A DNA stretch of 64,000 bases from Enterobacter chuandaensis (GCF_003594915.1 NZ_QZCS01000002.1:124001-188000), one strand, 5' to 3'. Shown: positions 39,685 through 48,874, counted from the first letter of the stretch. Translations and numbers: made by a program. Notes: a model not told the origin generated them from the letters alone.

Positions 39685-40923
39685 TCACACCACCCCACCC
39701 GGGAAGGCATTCACCAGCCCTTTAACCTTCTGCTCTGCGGCCTCAGGCGTTTCTGCGCCCGGCACCAGAATGACCTTGCGGCACTCTTCTTCCCGTTTTT
39801 CGAAAATCTTATAGGCGCGTTCCGCGTCAGCAAGCGGAAGATAATGGGTCACAATCTCTTCCGGCGTCAGCAGCCCTTTTTCGATCAGCGGTAACAGTTC
39901 ACCCAGCCAGGCATGAACATGCGTCTGGCCCATCTTAAACGTCAGCCCCTTGTCGAAAGCATCCCCAAACAGGAAGCCATGGATAAACCCGGCGTACACG
40001 CCGGGAACGCTCACCACGCCGCCGCGGCGAACGGCAGCGATACACTGACGCAGCGCTTTGCCGCTGCTGCCTTCAATTTTAAGGTTGCTGAGGATCGTCT
40101 CCGTGGTGCTGCCTTTGGCTTCAAACCCGACCGCGTCAATGACGGCATCGACACCCCGCTGCCCGGCGGTTTGCTCAATAATTTTTTCCGCCGCATCGTT
40201 ATCATCATCGAAGTTGATGGGAATGGCACCGTAACGCGCCTCGGCAAACCGCAGCCGGTAGGGGTGATGGTCAATAACAAAGATCTGCTCAGCCCCTAAC
40301 AGCCGCGCGCAGGCAATCGTCAACAACCCCACCGGCCCGGCACCGAAAACGGCGACGCTGGAGCCTTTTTCAATCTGCGCATTTTTTGCCGCCTGCCAGG
40401 CGGTAGGCAGAATATCTGACAGGAAAAGTGCTTTATCATCAGACAGCAGCTGGGGCACCTTAAACGGCCCCACGTTACCTTTCGGCACGCGCACGTATTC
40501 CGCCTGTCCACCCGGCACGCCGCCGTAGAGATGGCTATAGCCAAACAGCGCGGCTGGCGCGGGGATTTGCTTTTTGTTCAGCGCTGCACCCTGCCCGCTA
40601 TTGGTTTTCTCGCAGGCCGCGTACTGTTGCATCTGGCAAAAAAAGCAGTCACCGCAGGCGATAACAAAGGGGATCACCACGCGATCGCCTTTTTGCAGGT
40701 CCTTCACCTCTCGACCGCACTCGACAATCTCGCCCATAAATTCATGTCCAAAAATATCACCGTGCTGCACCTTCGGGATCTTTCCGCGATAGAGATGCAG
40801 ATCGGAGCCGCAAATCGCCGTGGCCGTCACGCGCAGGATGATATCGTCCGGCTGTTCAATGATGGGATCGGGGACATTATCGACTCGAACATGGTGCGGA
40901 CCGTGGTAAGTGAGTGCTTTCAT
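39685..40923 (-). CDS. ybdR: Zinc-dependent alcohol dehydrogenase YbdR
   Basis: 412-aa medium-chain dehydrogenase with the same length and position as E. coli YbdR. The catalytic zinc ligands are in [12 protein letters not shown] and [10 protein letters not shown]. The structural zinc site is [15 protein letters not shown] near residue 95. The NAD-binding fold has FGAGPVGLL near 195. Physiological substrate unknown; the family includes glutathione-dependent formaldehyde dehydrogenase relatives. It diverges from uspG. Confidence 0.93.
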   Translation of the reverse strand: MKALTYHGPHHVRVDNVPDPIIEQPDDIILRVTATAICGSDLHLYRGKIPKVQHGDIFGHEFMGEIVECGREVKDLQKGDRVVIPFVIACGDCFFCQMQQYAACEKTNSGQGAALNKKQIPAPAALFGYSHLYGGVPGGQAEYVRVPKGNVGPFKVPQLLSDDKALFLSDILPTAWQAAKNAQIEKGSSVAVFGAGPVGLLTIACARLLGAEQIFVIDHHPYRLRFAEARYGAIPINFDDDNDAAEKIIEQTAGQRGVDAVIDAVGFEAKGSTTETILSNLKIEGSSGKALRQCIAAVRRGGVVSVPGVYAGFIHGFLFGDAFDKGLTFKMGQTHVHAWLGELLPLIEKGLLTPEEIVTHYLPLADAERAYKIFEKREEECRKVILVPGAETPEAAEQKVKGLVNAFPGGVV

Positions 40924-41103
40924 GCGACCTCCGAAAGGTTCAGGTAAGTTTATAAAGGGTAGCTACCCCTGAAAGTCTGCCGGAGAATACGCACCTTTTG
41001 AGATTTATCCTGGCGAGATAAGAAAAGTGCCGAAGCGATTACAGAAACCATTCACATTTTGTGGTTGAATGTATCCAGCGTTTATAAACAAGGAGAAACG
41101 GTT

Positions 41104-41532
41104 ATGTATAAGACAATCATTATGCCGGTTGATGTTTTCGAAATGGAACTGAGCGACAAGGCTGTACGCCACGCGGAATTTCTCGCGCAGCAGGATGGGA
41201 TCATTCATCTGCTGCATGTTTTACCGGGCTCGGCCAGCCTGAGCCTGCACCGCTTTGCCGCCGACGTCCGTCGCTTTGAAGAACATTTGCAGCACGAAGC
41301 CGAAACGCGCCTGCAGACCATGGTCGGGCACTTCAGCATCGACCCTTCCCGCATTAAAACCCACGTCCGGTTCGGTAGCGTACGCGATGCCGTCAATGAA
41401 CTGGCCGGAGAGCTGAACGCAGACGTGGTGGTGATCGGTTCACGCAACCCTTCCATTACCACTCATCTGCTGGGGTCGAACGCGTCCAGCGTGATCCGCC
41501 ACACCCACATTCCGGTGATGGTGGTCCGGTAA
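41104..41532 (+). CDS. uspG: Universal stress protein UspG
   Basis: 142-aa cytoplasmic stress protein, nearly identical to E. coli UspG (YbdQ). It starts [16 protein letters not shown] and ends with the ATP-binding signature [20 protein letters not shown]. Upstream in-frame starts add leader only. The ribosome site is AAGGAG. It has its own terminator. Confidence 0.96.
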   Translation: MYKTIIMPVDVFEMELSDKAVRHAEFLAQQDGIIHLLHVLPGSASLSLHRFAADVRRFEEHLQHEAETRLQTMVGHFSIDPSRIKTHVRFGSVRDAVNELAGELNADVVVIGSRNPSITTHLLGSNASSVIRHTHIPVMVVR

Positions 41533-41542
41533 ATGCCCATAA

Positions 41543-41570
41543 AAAACCCCGCTTTCGCGGGGTTTTGTTT
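41543..41570. terminator. Bidirectional terminator uspG / dmsC-like gene
   Basis: AAAACCCCGC-TTTC-GCGGGGTTTT with A tract before and T tract after. It lies directly between the convergent uspG and dmsC-like stop codons. Confidence 0.92.
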
Positions 41571-41571
41571 A

Positions 41572-42339
41572 TCAGTACAGATGACCAATATTGACGATAG
41601 TGCTGACGGTATCACCGAAGAAGGTCAGACGGCTGAGCACCACGCCCACCAGCAGGATCGCGAATATCGCTTTTTGCATCGGCTGGTGCTTCAGCGACAA
41701 TGCGCCTCCCACGATGCAGCACAGCAGGCTGCCCAGGTAGAGCGGCGAGCTTAGCCAGGCGTGAGCGGTCATTTTCATGATGGTGCCGCCGCTGAGCCAC
41801 ATCACCGGCGCGGCAATCAGCAGCGCCATCAGGGCGATAATCCCCTGACGCAACGCGGCGTTTGATGCTTTCAGCCCAAGCAGCGGTGCTGCTGCACAGC
41901 CCATCACCCAGACGGTCGCAAAGAACAGCATCATGGTGATGCCGTTGGCAATGGCCTGCATCGCCGGTGCCGCGTAGGTCATCCCCTGCACCACCACCAG
42001 CAGGATCCCGAACAGGGACGCCAGCAGCGCCGCGCCTTTGTTTCCCTTACTCAGGAAGGCCAGCCCAATCATGGCGCCATACAGGGTCGCGCCCAGAATC
42101 TCGCGGCTCAGCCAGGCATGTTTCAGGTTAATCAACGCGTTGTAAGCATGTTCCGGGTGCGCCAGATGCAGCACCGCGGCGATGGAGGCCACGCCCAGAA
42201 TCAGCCCGGTAATCAGCCAGTGAAGGCGGGTGCCATGCACTTCACCACGCAGCGTGCGCCAGGTCAGGAGCAGCGTCATCCCGACGGACATCTGGCTCAG
42301 CACGGTAAAGATAACGAGCGGTATTTCATACTTTTCCAT
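41572..42339 (-). CDS. DmsC-like membrane anchor of a molybdoenzyme
   Basis: 255-aa hydrophobic protein with about eight membrane helices (LVIFTVLSQMSVGMTLLL begins the first), the layout of DmsC quinol-oxidising anchors. It would pass electrons from menaquinol to the iron-sulfur subunit. Its start shares one base with the end of the upstream dmsB-like gene. It is the last gene of the chaperone-A-B-C operon. Confidence 0.88.
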   Translation of the reverse strand: MEKYEIPLVIFTVLSQMSVGMTLLLTWRTLRGEVHGTRLHWLITGLILGVASIAAVLHLAHPEHAYNALINLKHAWLSREILGATLYGAMIGLAFLSKGNKGAALLASLFGILLVVVQGMTYAAPAMQAIANGITMMLFFATVWVMGCAAAPLLGLKASNAALRQGIIALMALLIAAPVMWLSGGTIMKMTAHAWLSSPLYLGSLLCCIVGGALSLKHQPMQKAIFAILLVGVVLSRLTFFGDTVSTIVNIGHLY

Positions 42340-42896
42340 TATTTATCCCCCGGCTGTTTTGGCTGACGGGCCAGAATAAAGCGCGTACCCGGATTAAGCT
42401 GAGGCATCTTCGGGAAGCCCGGCGGATACTGCACGGCATTGTTCGGCAGCGAGTCGGCATCCAGATCGATAATAGTCAGCGCGCCGACCGGACAGGCGTT
42501 AACGCAGGCCGGGGCCATACCGATATCCAGACGTTCATAGCACATGCTGCACTTCTCAGCCTTTTGCGTCTCTTCATTGAAGCGCGGCGCGCCGTACGGG
42601 CAGTTACGGATGCAGTTTTTACAGCCGATGCAGCGCTCAGGGTTATGCACCACCACGCCGTCATCACGTTTGGTGTAGGCTTCCACCGGGCACGCCGCCA
42701 GACAGGCCGGGTTTTCACAGTGGTTACAGGCCAGCGAGAAGAACGCACGCTCCTCGTGCGGATAAATTTCTTTATCCAGCGGATAGACATAGCGCCAGAA
42801 GCGATCCGGCTCAAGCTGGTTAAAGCTCTTGCAGGCCATAGCGCATCCGCGGCAGCCAATACATTTATCACTGTTCACTAAAAATGCGCGTCTCAT
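42339..42896 (-). CDS. DmsB-like four-cluster iron-sulfur subunit
   Basis: 185 aa with four cysteine clusters of ferredoxin type: CIGCRGCAMAC, CNHCENPACLAAC, CIGCKNCIRNC and CSMCYERL followed by CVNAC. This is the electron-transfer subunit between the membrane anchor and the molybdenum subunit. It overlaps the dmsA-like gene by four bases. No signal peptide is seen; such subunits are co-exported with the Tat-dependent catalytic subunit. Confidence 0.92.
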   Translation of the reverse strand: MRRAFLVNSDKCIGCRGCAMACKSFNQLEPDRFWRYVYPLDKEIYPHEERAFFSLACNHCENPACLAACPVEAYTKRDDGVVVHNPERCIGCKNCIRNCPYGAPRFNEETQKAEKCSMCYERLDIGMAPACVNACPVGALTIIDLDADSLPNNAVQYPPGFPKMPQLNPGTRFILARQPKQPGDK

Positions 42897-45169
42897 GCGT
42901 CTGCTCCTTCATTCGCGATAAGGGCAATGTCAACAAACTGGCTGTGGATCGCCGCGCCAGGCGCGCCGCTTGCCATTTTGCCCATATCGGCTGGCGTATC
43001 TTTCACGACGTTCTGCACGTTGTACTTAAGCTTGTTAAACCAGGACTCATACATCACCAGGAAATCTTCCGGCACGTTGGTGGTGATCTTCGCCCGCAAC
43101 TCCACTTCACCCACCTCGTTGAACACGCGGACTCTCGCCAGCTCGCGGATGCCTTTCTTCTGCGCGGCAGCCGGGTGGATATAGACAAACGGCTCCGGCC
43201 AGAAGACCTGCATCCAGTCGAGGTTGACGAACTGGGAGTGAAGGCCGTACTGCAAATGTGGGGTAAAAAGATGGAACGGCAGCTTGCCCTCTGCGGCAGG
43301 CAGATACTCCGGCAGCGCTTTATGGCCGTTCTTTTCACACAACTCGGAGAGGAACTCATACTTGCCCGATGGCGTTTTAAACTTACGATCGTGCCAGGCC
43401 GCCGAGTTGACCATTTTGGCTTTTACCGGCCCATTCAGCAGATCGTCCCACGAGCGGATGCCGAACTGCTTCGCCATGCCGTCGTTAAATTCAAGATCCA
43501 GCCATTTTTTCTGGTCAATGTCCTGCGGGAAGGTGCAGGAGCCCGGCTCCAGTTTGTTGATGGTGCGCGAGAGCAGCACGGCAATATCCAGATCGCTCTT
43601 GCACTCGTACATCGGCTTAATGGCCGGTTCATTCACCGACAGCCAGTAATGCCAGTATGAGGACGACAGGTTCCAGTGTTCAAAGGTCGTGGTCACCGGC
43701 AGCACGATATCGGCATGCTGCACCGTCTCGTTGAAGAACTGATCGACGCAGACCACCATCTCCAGCTTGCTGAAGGCTTTTTCCATTTTGTTGCGGTCAA
43801 AGTCCTGCGCGAACGGGTTCTTGCACGCGACCCACAGCATGCGGATGGGCGGATCGTTGGCATCGAGAATGCTCTGCGCGGTCTGGTTCAGGTTCAGCGC
43901 GCGGTCGGAATAGTGGCTCTTTTCGCCGCTGTCGCTGACGAACTCGCCTACCGGGCCGCTTTCGCCCACCATGCCAACAGACCCAACCGGTGGCTTCTGC
44001 GTCATCGCATGATAGTTGTAACCCCAGGTCTGAAGATGACCGTAGCGGGCACCACCGCCTTCCACACCGATGTTGCCGGTCATAGCAACAAAAGCATCGA
44101 TGGCGCGCACGTTCGCTCCGCCGTTGACGTGGCGCTGCATCCCGTAACCGATCCAGACGGTGGCAGGTTTGACCGCAGTGAACTCTTCCGCCAGTTGGCG
44201 AATCACCTCTGCCGACAGGCCACAGATTTCAGACGCCCACTCAACGGTGATACTGCTGCGCAGATACTGTTCAAACTCCGGGAAGCCGTGCGCGAAGTTG
44301 TTTACAAACTCCTGGTCGACGCGGCCAATATCCAGCAGGTGGCGCGCCATACCCAGCGCCAATGCACCGTCTGAGCCAGGACGCACGCGCAGGTACAGAT
44401 CGGCTTTCGCGGCGGTTTGCGAGAACAGCGGATCAATGACCACCACTTTCGCTCCCTTCTCACGCGCCTGATAGATGTACTTCATGGTGTGCATGGAGCA
44501 CCATGCCGGGTTTGCGCCCCAGATAATGATGTATTTGGCTTTGACCAGATCTTCCGGGTCGTTGCACCACATGTCGCCCATGTCGTAGTGCTGGGCGTCA
44601 ATCCCTGCTGGCCAGCATGGCGTACCGGCAAAGCGCGTGGTGTAACCGAGAGAAGACATCATCCCCTCCACGGCATAGCTCATGACGCCCAGGTTGCCGG
44701 AGTATTTCGACAGCGCCAGGCCGAGCATGGAGCCGTCTTTCTTCTTGATTTCCAGCATTTTGCTGGCGATGCGCTGCATGGCCTCATCCCAGGAGATACG
44801 ACGCCATTTACCGCTGCCGCGACCATCCTGGATCATCGGATATTTGATACGGTCCGGGGAGTAGACGCGACGCGGGTAGGTCAGCCCTTTCACGCACGGC
44901 GCGCCGTGGGTAAAGGTGGACTCGCTCGCCCCGTCAACGAAGGTGATCACGTCATCCTTGACCCACGTTTTCAGGCTGCAGGTGTCGTAGCAGTTACGCG
45001 GGCAGGCGTTACGGAAAATTTTATACGTTTTCGGGTTAAACGGAATGGGGGGCTGTGCCAGAGCACATCGGGAAGATAATAGTCCGCCAGGTAATGCGGC
45101 GACGGTACCCAGCGCAATCAGTCCTTTTAAAAAGGAGCGCCGGTTTAGCTGCCCTTTATCAATACTCAT
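42893..45169 (-). CDS. DmsA-like molybdopterin oxidoreductase, catalytic subunit
   Basis: 758-aa Tat-exported enzyme. The twin-arginine signal RRSFLKG is at residues 10-16 with a hydrophobic stretch to about 38. The cluster FS0 cysteines are C56, C60, C64 and C92. A cysteine (C185) in AGTPCWPAG sits in the region where family members place the residue that binds molybdenum. DMSO reductases use Ser there; thiosulfate and polysulfide reductases use Cys. The substrate may therefore be a sulfur or selenium compound rather than DMSO, but ligand assignment needs alignment. A similar operon lies beside ahpCF in Salmonella, as I recall. K-12 lacks it at this locus. Confidence 0.88.
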   Translation of the reverse strand: MSIDKGQLNRRSFLKGLIALGTVAALPGGLLSSRCALAQPPIPFNPKTYKIFRNACPRNCYDTCSLKTWVKDDVITFVDGASESTFTHGAPCVKGLTYPRRVYSPDRIKYPMIQDGRGSGKWRRISWDEAMQRIASKMLEIKKKDGSMLGLALSKYSGNLGVMSYAVEGMMSSLGYTTRFAGTPCWPAGIDAQHYDMGDMWCNDPEDLVKAKYIIIWGANPAWCSMHTMKYIYQAREKGAKVVVIDPLFSQTAAKADLYLRVRPGSDGALALGMARHLLDIGRVDQEFVNNFAHGFPEFEQYLRSSITVEWASEICGLSAEVIRQLAEEFTAVKPATVWIGYGMQRHVNGGANVRAIDAFVAMTGNIGVEGGGARYGHLQTWGYNYHAMTQKPPVGSVGMVGESGPVGEFVSDSGEKSHYSDRALNLNQTAQSILDANDPPIRMLWVACKNPFAQDFDRNKMEKAFSKLEMVVCVDQFFNETVQHADIVLPVTTTFEHWNLSSSYWHYWLSVNEPAIKPMYECKSDLDIAVLLSRTINKLEPGSCTFPQDIDQKKWLDLEFNDGMAKQFGIRSWDDLLNGPVKAKMVNSAAWHDRKFKTPSGKYEFLSELCEKNGHKALPEYLPAAEGKLPFHLFTPHLQYGLHSQFVNLDWMQVFWPEPFVYIHPAAAQKKGIRELARVRVFNEVGEVELRAKITTNVPEDFLVMYESWFNKLKYNVQNVVKDTPADMGKMASGAPGAAIHSQFVDIALIANEGADA

Positions 45170-45741
45170 AATATTACTCTCGTCTTTAATTCATCAAACC
45201 AATTAGTCATCTGTAACGCGAGACATTTAATTGCGGATGTTTTCGCGCAATCATTTATTTTTGCGATAAACGCGGGGAGCCATAATTCAAGATGCCCCTG
45301 CACAAAGCGGGCGAGTGCATCATGATATTGCGGCGAATGTCTGGCATGCGCGGAGAGCATCACCACCAGCTCCATTTCATAGCTGACGTGGTCGTCGGGA
45401 ACGCTATTTTCCTCGGTGACAGTTAGCCCGATGCTGCGCAGGAATTCGCGTACGCTCAGCGTTGTGGCCCCCATCAGCAGAGGCTCATCGTCCAGATACA
45501 CCGAGGCATATGGCGGCGCCAGCAGCGTTGCCGGGCCGACAAACAGGGCGTTGAAGTCATACTCAACGTCTAACGCCTCATCCTGCAGTCAGGCTCCGCG
45601 CTCCGGGAATAAATGGCGTAACGAGGCGCATCGCGATGTCATATCCGCCGCGTTAAAAAAATCACGAAACAGTAATCCCTTTATTTCAAACGGGGTTAAT
45701 GCCTCATATATTGAAGGGGTGAATATATTCTTATCATTCAT
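45166..45741 (-). pseudogene. TorD/DmsD-type chaperone gene with in-frame TGA at codon 51
   Basis: Read from the ATG at 45741, the frame encodes a TorD-family molybdoenzyme chaperone of 191 codons. It begins MNDKNIFTPSIYEALTPF, continues to HLFPERGA, then meets TGA at 45589-45591. It resumes in the same frame with LQDEALDVEYDFNALFVGP and the family-typical APPYASVYL and PDDHVSYEMEL. Its final TGA overlaps the dmsA-like ATG, so the two are built as a coupled pair. The only start after the stop is a GTG at 45501, without a good ribosome site, giving 111 aa. Single-base TGG to TGA change is the simplest explanation; a sequencing error is possible. Confidence 0.8.
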
Positions 45742-45869
45742 GTTAAATATAAATATTTATCAACAAAAAACGACGAGATATTATCAGCAGGCTTATTATT
45801 TTCTTTGATCGAAGCAGGTAATTAACGCATGAAGGGGTGAATAACGAGGAGAATTACGGATAAAAAAAA

Positions 45870-45906
45870 CCAAAAAATAAAAAAGCCACCCCGTGATGAG
45901 GTGGCT
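45870..45906 (-). terminator. Terminator of ahpF
   Basis: On the minus strand the stem AGCCACC, loop TCATCACGG and stem GGTGGCT are followed by a T-rich tract. It lies 28 bases after the ahpF stop and insulates the peroxidase genes from the molybdoenzyme operon. Confidence 0.88.
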
Positions 45907-45933
45907 ACTGCAGGTATGTCTTACTTTCTTTTA

Positions 45934-47499
45934 TTATGCGGTTTTGGTGCGGATCAGGTAGTCAAACGCGCTCAGGGACGCTTTTGCACCTTCGCCAGTT
46001 GCGATGATGATCTGCTTGTACGGCACGGTGGTGCAGTCGCCCGCAGCAAACACGCCCTTCACGCTGGTTTCACATTTCGCATCGATGATGATCTCACCCA
46101 TGCGGTTGCGCTCAATCGCGCCTTCCAGCCAGGTGGTGTTTGGCAGCAGGCCAATTTGTACGAATATCCCCGAAAGCTGGACGCTATGAACGTCGCCGCT
46201 TACGCGATCACGGTACTCCAGGCCGGTCACTTTGCTGCCGTCACCCTTCACTTCGGTGGTCTGCGCGTTCAGCACGATGTCGACGTTTTTCAGGCTGCGA
46301 ACTTTATCCTGCAGAACCTGGTCGGCCTTCATCTCAGGCGCGAACTCCAGCAGCGTCACGTGTTCAACAATACCCGCCAGGTCGATAGCCGCTTCCACGC
46401 CGGAGTTACCGCCGCCAATCACCGCCACGCGTTTGCCTTTAAACAGCGGGCCGTCGCAGTGCGGGCAATAGGTCACGCCTTTGGTGCGGTACTGATCTTC
46501 GCCCGGCACGTTCATGTTGCGCCATTTCGCCCCGGTGGCAACGATCACGCTGCGCGCTTTCAGCACCGCGCCAGAAGCGGTTTCAATCTGGTGTAAGCCA
46601 CCTTCCACCGCCGCCGGAATCAGTTTGCTGGCGCTCTGGCTGTCGATGACATCCACCTCGTAATCGCTGACGTGTGCCTTCAGCGCGCCTGCCAGTTTCT
46701 GACCTTCGGTTTTCGGCACGGAAATGTAGTTTTCGATGTCAACGGTATCCAGCACCTGTCCGCCAAAGCGTTCGCCCATCAGACCGGTACGGATCCCTTT
46801 ACGTGCGGAGTAAACCGCAGCCGCCGCCCCCGCCGGGCCGGAGCCGACAATCAGCACGTCGTAGGCATCGCGCTGGTTCAGCGCTTCCGCCGCGCGTTTT
46901 TCTGCGCCGGTATCCACTTTGGCGACGATTTCGGTCAGCGTCATGCGACCCTGGCCAAACTCCTGACCATTCAGGTAAACCGCCGGAACACCCATCACGT
47001 TGCGCTCGGTAATTTCGTTCTGGAACGTACCGCCGTCAATCGCCGTGTGCTTAATGCGCGGGTTCAACACCGACATCAGGTTCAGCGCCTGCACCACGTC
47101 CGGACAGTTGTGGCAGGAGAGCGAGTAGTAGGTTTCAAACGCAAAGTCACCGTCGATATCGCGGATCTGCTCCAGCAGCGCCTGCGCTTCTTTCGATGGA
47201 TGACCGCCGGTCCACAGCAGCGCCAGCACCAGCGAGGTAAATTCATGTCCCAGCGGAGAGCCGGCGAAGCGCGGCCCCTGGTCAGAGCCTGGGTTAGTAA
47301 TCAGGAAAGACGGCTTACGAACCGCAAGTGCGTTATCTTCTTTAAAGGTCACTTTCGGCGACAGCTCGGCGATCTCCGCCAGCAGTTCCTTGATCTCTGC
47401 CGATTTCGCGCTGTCGTCCAGCGTGGCAATCAGCTCAACAGGTTTGGTCAGTTTCTCAAGGTAGGCCTTGAGCTGGGTTTTCATGTTTGTGTCGAGCAT
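45934..47499 (-). CDS. ahpF: Alkyl hydroperoxide reductase subunit F
   Basis: NADH-dependent flavoprotein that reduces AhpC. 521 aa from the ATG at 47499 ([13 protein letters not shown]) after GAGAGGGAAGAAC, as in E. coli; the upstream extension is not used. The N-terminal tandem thioredoxin-fold domain has SCHNC (C129/C132). The thioredoxin-reductase-like part has [11 protein letters not shown] for FAD and redox CPHC (C345/C348), then VIGGGNSG for NADH. It is co-transcribed downstream of ahpC, across a 188-base gap with REP-like sequences. Confidence 0.97.
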   Translation of the reverse strand: MLDTNMKTQLKAYLEKLTKPVELIATLDDSAKSAEIKELLAEIAELSPKVTFKEDNALAVRKPSFLITNPGSDQGPRFAGSPLGHEFTSLVLALLWTGGHPSKEAQALLEQIRDIDGDFAFETYYSLSCHNCPDVVQALNLMSVLNPRIKHTAIDGGTFQNEITERNVMGVPAVYLNGQEFGQGRMTLTEIVAKVDTGAEKRAAEALNQRDAYDVLIVGSGPAGAAAAVYSARKGIRTGLMGERFGGQVLDTVDIENYISVPKTEGQKLAGALKAHVSDYEVDVIDSQSASKLIPAAVEGGLHQIETASGAVLKARSVIVATGAKWRNMNVPGEDQYRTKGVTYCPHCDGPLFKGKRVAVIGGGNSGVEAAIDLAGIVEHVTLLEFAPEMKADQVLQDKVRSLKNVDIVLNAQTTEVKGDGSKVTGLEYRDRVSGDVHSVQLSGIFVQIGLLPNTTWLEGAIERNRMGEIIIDAKCETSVKGVFAAGDCTTVPYKQIIIATGEGAKASLSAFDYLIRTKTA

Positions 47500-47607
47500 T
47501 GTTCTTCCCTCTCTTAAGACGTCATCATGCAAGCTGCCTTATGCGGGCGGCCTGAATGCAACTTGCATCATGGTGCTGGAATGAAATGGGCGCGGGGTGC
47601 GCCCATT

Positions 47608-47682
47608 GATTGCCGGGTGGCACTTCGTTTACCCAGCCTACGATACTGTAGGCCTGTGCAAGCGCAGCGCCGCCAGGCTTTA
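47608..47682. repeat. REP/BIME-like pair between ahpC and ahpF
   Basis: GCCGGGTGGCACTTCGTTTACCC at about 47612 and GTAGGCCTGTGCAAGCGCAG at about 47648 are two degenerate REP units facing each other. Such elements in an operon gap often stabilise the upstream message, here ahpC, which is needed in far larger amounts than ahpF. Confidence 0.7.
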
Positions 47683-47687
47683 CAGAC

Positions 47688-48251
47688 TTAGATCTTGCCG
47701 ACCAGGTCTAAAGATGGAGCCAGGGTCGCTTCGCCTTCTTTCCATTTCGCCGGGCACACTTCGCCTGGGTGAGACGCCACGTACTGAGCTGCTTTCACTT
47801 TACGCAGCAGGTCAGATGCATCACGGCCGATACCTTCAGCGGTAACTTCGATAGCCTGGATAATGCCCTGCGGGTCAACAACGAAGGTTGCACGGTCTGC
47901 CAGGCCTTCATCTTCACGCATGTTGTCGAAGTTACGGGTCAGGGCGCCAGTCGGGTCGCCGATCATCGCGTATTTGATTTTCGCGATGGTTTCGGAGCTG
48001 CTGTGCCACGCTTTGTGGGTGAAGTGGGTATCAGTAGACACAGAGTAAACGTCTACGCCCAGCTTCTGCAGTTCGTCGTAGTGGTCTGCCACGTCACCCA
48101 GTTCGGTCGGGCAAACGAAGGTGAAGTCAGCCGGATAGAAGAAGAACACGCTCCAGCGGCCTTCGGTATCTTTCTCGGTAACTTCGATGAACTCACCGTT
48201 TTTGAACGCCTGGTTTTTGAAAGGTTTAATTTTGGTATTAATCAAAGACAT
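47688..48251 (-). CDS. ahpC: Alkyl hydroperoxide reductase peroxiredoxin AhpC
   Basis: Two-cysteine peroxiredoxin that removes hydrogen peroxide and organic peroxides. 187 aa from the ATG at 48251 ([11 protein letters not shown]), after GGAGGAAGTACAG. The peroxidatic Cys is in FVCPTEL and the resolving Cys in EVCPAKW. An upstream in-frame start at 48293 lies in the leader. In E. coli it is under OxyR; here I cannot point to a complete OxyR motif close to the gene. Confidence 0.97.
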   Translation of the reverse strand: MSLINTKIKPFKNQAFKNGEFIEVTEKDTEGRWSVFFFYPADFTFVCPTELGDVADHYDELQKLGVDVYSVSTDTHFTHKAWHSSSETIAKIKYAMIGDPTGALTRNFDNMREDEGLADRATFVVDPQGIIQAIEVTAEGIGRDASDLLRKVKAAQYVASHPGEVCPAKWKEGEATLAPSLDLVGKI

Positions 48252-48399
48252 CTGTACTTCCTCCGTGTTTTCGTTGAGATGTAAGGTAACCAACTTTCTT
48301 CATCGGGGCTAATGCGTATGCTTTATCAAATCAATCAGCCAAACCTAACAACATCAACAAGACAGTAAGGTGAACCTTTTTAAAGGAAATGCCAAAAGT

Positions 48400-48424
48400 A
48401 AAAAGGCCGCCCCAACGGGCGGCC
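48400..48424 (-). terminator. Minus-strand terminator upstream of ahpC
   Basis: On the minus strand GGCCGCCC-GTTG-GGGCGGCC is a perfect 8-bp GC stem followed by five T residues. It is about 150 bases upstream of the ahpC start, so it must end a different transcript that arrives from the right. Confidence 0.88.
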
Positions 48425-48654
48425 CTGATACCTGAATTCCCCGCAGGTACATTCAGTGCCAGCCGAAGCTGGCGTTGCGTTGCGCTCTACATCCTTAATA
48501 ACAAGGCGGTAACAGCGGTTTGATTACACCATCCGTGCAGAGAATGAGCAATCCATAACTGAGACATTCCTGCCTATGGCTGTGATAGGCAGTGTCGAAC
48601 ATCTTTGCGGAGCGTTATAAATCTATTTTTATGATAAAACTATCTCAATATATA

Positions 48655-48670
48655 AATGACAATTGTCATT
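48655..48670. promoter_or_regulatory. Perfect 16-bp palindrome, candidate operator
   Basis: AATGACAATTGTCATT reads the same on both strands and lies in AT-rich DNA about 205 bases upstream of ybdO. It is short and unspaced, like operators of dimeric regulators. The binding protein is unknown. Confidence 0.5.
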
Positions 48671-48782
48671 CGACGTGCTCACCCTCACTACTAAGATAAA
48701 AATATCTTAATCATCTTTGAAGCGCTATTTCAATAATCTGACAGCGTGATATATTTAGTTGAGTTTAATTTAAAATTAAGAG

Positions 48783-48843
48783 AGTTAACCACAAGGATTG
48801 TAAATGGTTAACTTCAAACTATAGTTATCAGTGATGTGATAAC
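48783..48843. promoter_or_regulatory. Two inverted repeats directly upstream of ybdO
   Basis: AGTTAACC and GGTTAACT are perfect 8-bp arms 15 bases apart (48783-48813). GTTATCA-GTGATG-TGATAAC is a second dyad (48824-48843) ending 31 bases before the ybdO ATG. They are plausible sites for YbdO itself or another regulator. Confidence 0.5.
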
Positions 48844-48874
48844 CACAGCAAACACGACATCCTCAGGACGAAAC

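Larger units (their letters stand above)
48252..48874. other. Structured intergenic region ahpC-ybdO
   Basis: 623 bases without a supported protein gene. From left to right it holds the ahpC promoter region; a strong minus-strand terminator (48400-48424); a UUCG-type hairpin (48458-48473); a 26-codon minus-strand frame (48487-48567); a dyad CTAT-N7-ATAG (48574-48588); a 16-bp perfect palindrome (48655-48670); and two inverted repeats close to ybdO (48783-48813, 48824-48843). In E. coli dsbG lies in this position. Confidence 0.75.

Noticed and set aside
41059-41103. 15-residue N-terminal extension of UspG
   Set aside because: It has no ribosome site, and the ATG at 41104 after AAGGAG gives the exact E. 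coli length.
42884-45079. Long plus-strand frames (258, 232 and 220 aa) opposite the dmsA-like gene
   Set aside because: They are antisense shadows. The minus-strand product has complete motifs and coupled neighbours.
45589-45591. Selenocysteine at the TGA of the chaperone gene
   Set aside because: I see no convincing SECIS-like hairpin just downstream, and TorD-family chaperones have no redox-active residue there. Nonsense mutation or sequencing error is simpler.
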